Shown piece by piece: positions 4,897 to 6,134 of a stretch of 6,134 nucleotides of DNA. The position numbers and the translations under genes are program-made. The notes beneath the pieces were generated by a model. It had not been told where the DNA came from. It made no database searches and saw only the letters and a program-made list of their open reading frames with translations. This stretch comes from Ramlibacter tataouinensis (GTDB taxonomy: Bacteria > Pseudomonadota > Gammaproteobacteria > Burkholderiales > Burkholderiaceae_C), in the NCBI GenBank assembly GCA_002427815.1, contig DIZF01000047.1:30668-36801 (forward strand), written 5' to 3'. Position 1 is the stretch's first letter, and each line of letters starts with the position of its first letter.

Positions 4897-5814
4897 CATA
4901 GCTGCATTCGCAGCTTCGTGTACAAAGGCCACCGTTGGGCATTGCTTTGAAGGACATGCTCGCGCCAGCAACGCTGTAGTTGTTCTGGATCCTAAGCCAT
5001 TTCCTTGTGCATCTGGAACAGTCAACCCCCTTCGCGCTTGATCCTCAAGTATGGCTTCCAGCCAGCTGCCATTGAAGAACCTCAGCGGGCGACCCGTTCG
5101 TATTGCTGTTTGGACCAAACGTCGCGCTCGAAGAAAGCGCGGTTCCAACTCAGCCCGTCCACTTCCTATTGCAGCGGCCAAAAGTTGCTTATCGCGTTCC
5201 AGCAGGGCTTGGTTAACGGGGCCTGATAGAGGTGTGTTGACCTGGGAGCAACGGGCAAAGCTAAGTCCGATATCGACCTTGTGGTCAAACGCAACTAAGC
5301 ACAATGCAACCCAATCGAGCCAGTTCATAGTTGCATTCGCAAGCCATGCGGAAGGGTTGCCAAGGAAGGTTGTGGCTTGGGCACGTGTCAGAAGGCAGGA
5401 CGTTGCGAAACCTTCGCGTAGGTCGAGCGATGACCATAGATGCCCCTCAAGGTCGTAAGTTGGCGTATACGCGACGTGCTTGGATCTAAAGCACCGTCGT
5501 GAATAGTCGTCGAGGTCCTTATCAAAGAAGAACAGGCATCGGTGCGCGTACCCAAAGGTCTCGTCCTTCAGGCGGCCTCGACGGCGCAAATACCTGAAGA
5601 AACGATTCAGCCCTGGTTTTCCTCCCAGTCCGCCTGGGATCTCTTTCGCGCACCTCACAGAAACCCTTGGCCCCGAAGAGGACGACCAAGTGTCAAGCGC
5701 ACGGTCATAGAAGACTCTGTCCAGACCACCCTCGACGAACACTATCAGTTGCGAACCGCTAATTTGCATCGCGCGCAAGTATGCCCGAGCGTCGTGCTTC
5801 AAACGCTTGCTCAT
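4891..5814 (-). CDS. ariB: DUF4435-like TOPRIM protein, probable PARIS effector AriB
   Basis: The protein is 307 aa from the ATG at 5814. The N-terminal part carries TOPRIM-type landmarks: LIVFVEGGLDRVFYD (V27-E28-G29, D32, FY at 35-36), then LFFFDKDLDD with D98 and D100 as a DxD pair. It continues with VAYTPTYDLEGHLW (114-127), matching the T-x-Y-x-x-E pattern of DUF4435. A C-terminal helical part includes RFFNGSWLEAILED (245-258), like the GK/GH-dLL element near the end of that family. In PARIS, AriB is held inactive by the AriA ATPase and, when a phage anti-restriction protein is sensed, becomes a toxic RNase (known to cut tRNA in E. coli). The start is decided by the ATGA overlap with the ATPase stop; a longer frame to 5931 would run deep into that gene and is rejected. 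Base composition is visibly lower in GC than in the genes to the left, a sign of transfer. PARIS membership is inferred from gene order and motifs; another ATPase-TOPRIM defence pair is possible. Confidence 0.82.
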   Translation of the reverse strand: MSKRLKHDARAYLRAMQISGSQLIVFVEGGLDRVFYDRALDTWSSSSGPRVSVRCAKEIPGGLGGKPGLNRFFRYLRRRGRLKDETFGYAHRCLFFFDKDLDDYSRRCFRSKHVAYTPTYDLEGHLWSSLDLREGFATSCLLTRAQATTFLGNPSAWLANATMNWLDWVALCLVAFDHKVDIGLSFARCSQVNTPLSGPVNQALLERDKQLLAAAIGSGRAELEPRFLRARRLVQTAIRTGRPLRFFNGSWLEAILEDQARRGLTVPDAQGNGLGSRTTTALLARACPSKQCPTVAFVHEAANAAMR

Positions 5815-6134
5815 AGCCGAAAGATCTTGGTGTCGTCTAGGTCTGCCATTATTTCTGGGGAATGAGACGCGAGAATAATTTGGCAACTGGGGTTGAGCTG
5901 TCGGATTGTCGCGATGAGTGTTCGCTGCCAATCAATGTGCATTGATAACTCAGGCTCATCGATCATGATGGCGCTCTGCTCAATCGTCACAGCATCCAAT
6001 AAAATCTTCACGATGTGCTTTTCGCCTGACGAAAGACGCTGTAAGGGTAGGCTGGTGCCATCCGCAAGCGTCACGACAATTTGTGCACCTGACAGGGAAA
6101 CCTTCTTCCCGGGCGATGTCCCGTTCGTAGTTGA
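5811..6134 (-). CDS. ariA: AAA/ABC-type ATPase, C-terminal part, probable PARIS AriA
   Basis: The frame is open from the right edge to TGA at 5813-5811. The visible 107 residues are the C-terminal part; the N-terminus with Walker A lies beyond the window. An ABC-type signature LSSGEKHIV is encoded at 6035-6009. Walker B with catalytic glutamate, SAIMIDEPELS, is at 5975-5943, followed by MHIDWQ. The histidine switch IILASHSP is at 5879-5856. This order is typical of AAA_15/AAA_21 (OLD-like) ATPases. A GTG at 6074 is an internal codon, not the start, because the frame continues in good coding sense upstream (GKKVSLSGAQIV). In PARIS the AriA ATPase forms the scaffold that senses phage proteins and holds AriB. 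The TGA overlaps the ariB ATG by four bases, so translation is probably coupled and the subunits made in a fixed ratio. The promoter must lie outside the window. Confidence 0.87.
   Translation of the reverse strand, partial: STTNGTSPGKKVSLSGAQIVVTLADGTSLPLQRLSSGEKHIVKILLDAVTIEQSAIMIDEPELSMHIDWQRTLIATIRQLNPSCQIILASHSPEIMADLDDTKIFRL

Noticed and set aside
5005..5865. Plus-strand frames opposite the TOPRIM gene
   Set aside because: No domain signal; they are antisense to a frame carrying clear TOPRIM/DUF4435 motifs.
5812..5931. Upstream extension of the TOPRIM protein (start at 5931)
   Set aside because: It would overlap 120 bp of the ATPase's conserved Walker B to His-switch region, and the extension (NTHRDNPTAQPQLPN) is out-of-frame reading of that gene. 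The ATGA junction gives a natural start.

Overview
The window looks like a piece of a GC-rich betaproteobacterial chromosome, probably Burkholderiales/Comamonadaceae. This is an inference from base composition, the TRAP-transporter plus SMP-30 lactonase neighbourhood, and the style of the proteins; there is no rRNA or other taxonomic marker. No tRNA, CRISPR array or intact insertion sequence was seen.

Layout. Bases 1-350 hold the end of a TRAP-transporter large permease (DctM type). A 58-bp gap (351-408) follows, almost filled by an elaborate inverted-repeat operator. Next is a class II Fic AMP-transferase with a C-terminal winged helix (409-1542), then 21 bp further on an SMP-30/gluconolactonase-family hydrolase (1564-2520). 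A small four-helix membrane protein (2543-2875) meets, tail to tail, a YgbA-family cysteine-rich protein on the minus strand (2872-3318). Upstream of that, on the same strand, is a probably Tat-exported M23 (LytM) metallopeptidase (3480-4340).

Bases 4341-4890 are a scar-like stretch. It holds a 195-bp broken copy of the 3' end of the lactonase gene (about 89 % identical, differences mostly synonymous) and about 205 bp with no convincing gene. Beyond about 4880 the base composition drops visibly, and the minus strand carries two genes joined by an ATGA overlap: the C-terminal part of an AAA/ABC-type ATPase (runs off the window at 6134) and a 307-residue TOPRIM/DUF4435-like protein (4891-5814). 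This ATPase + DUF4435 order matches the two-gene PARIS anti-phage system (AriA-AriB).

How it fits together. The TRAP permease and lactonase are plausible partners in sugar-acid or lactone uptake and hydrolysis, with the fic gene lying between them and probably sharing a transcript with the lactonase. The operator is two 29-bp inverted repeats that together also form a perfect 15-bp-arm palindrome. It lies exactly between the dctM stop and the preferred fic start, and probably serves autorepression by the Fic winged helix. The right end looks like the edge of a defence island whose left border is marked by the lactonase-gene fragment. The most notable items are the PARIS-like pair and the fic operator with its probable leaderless start.
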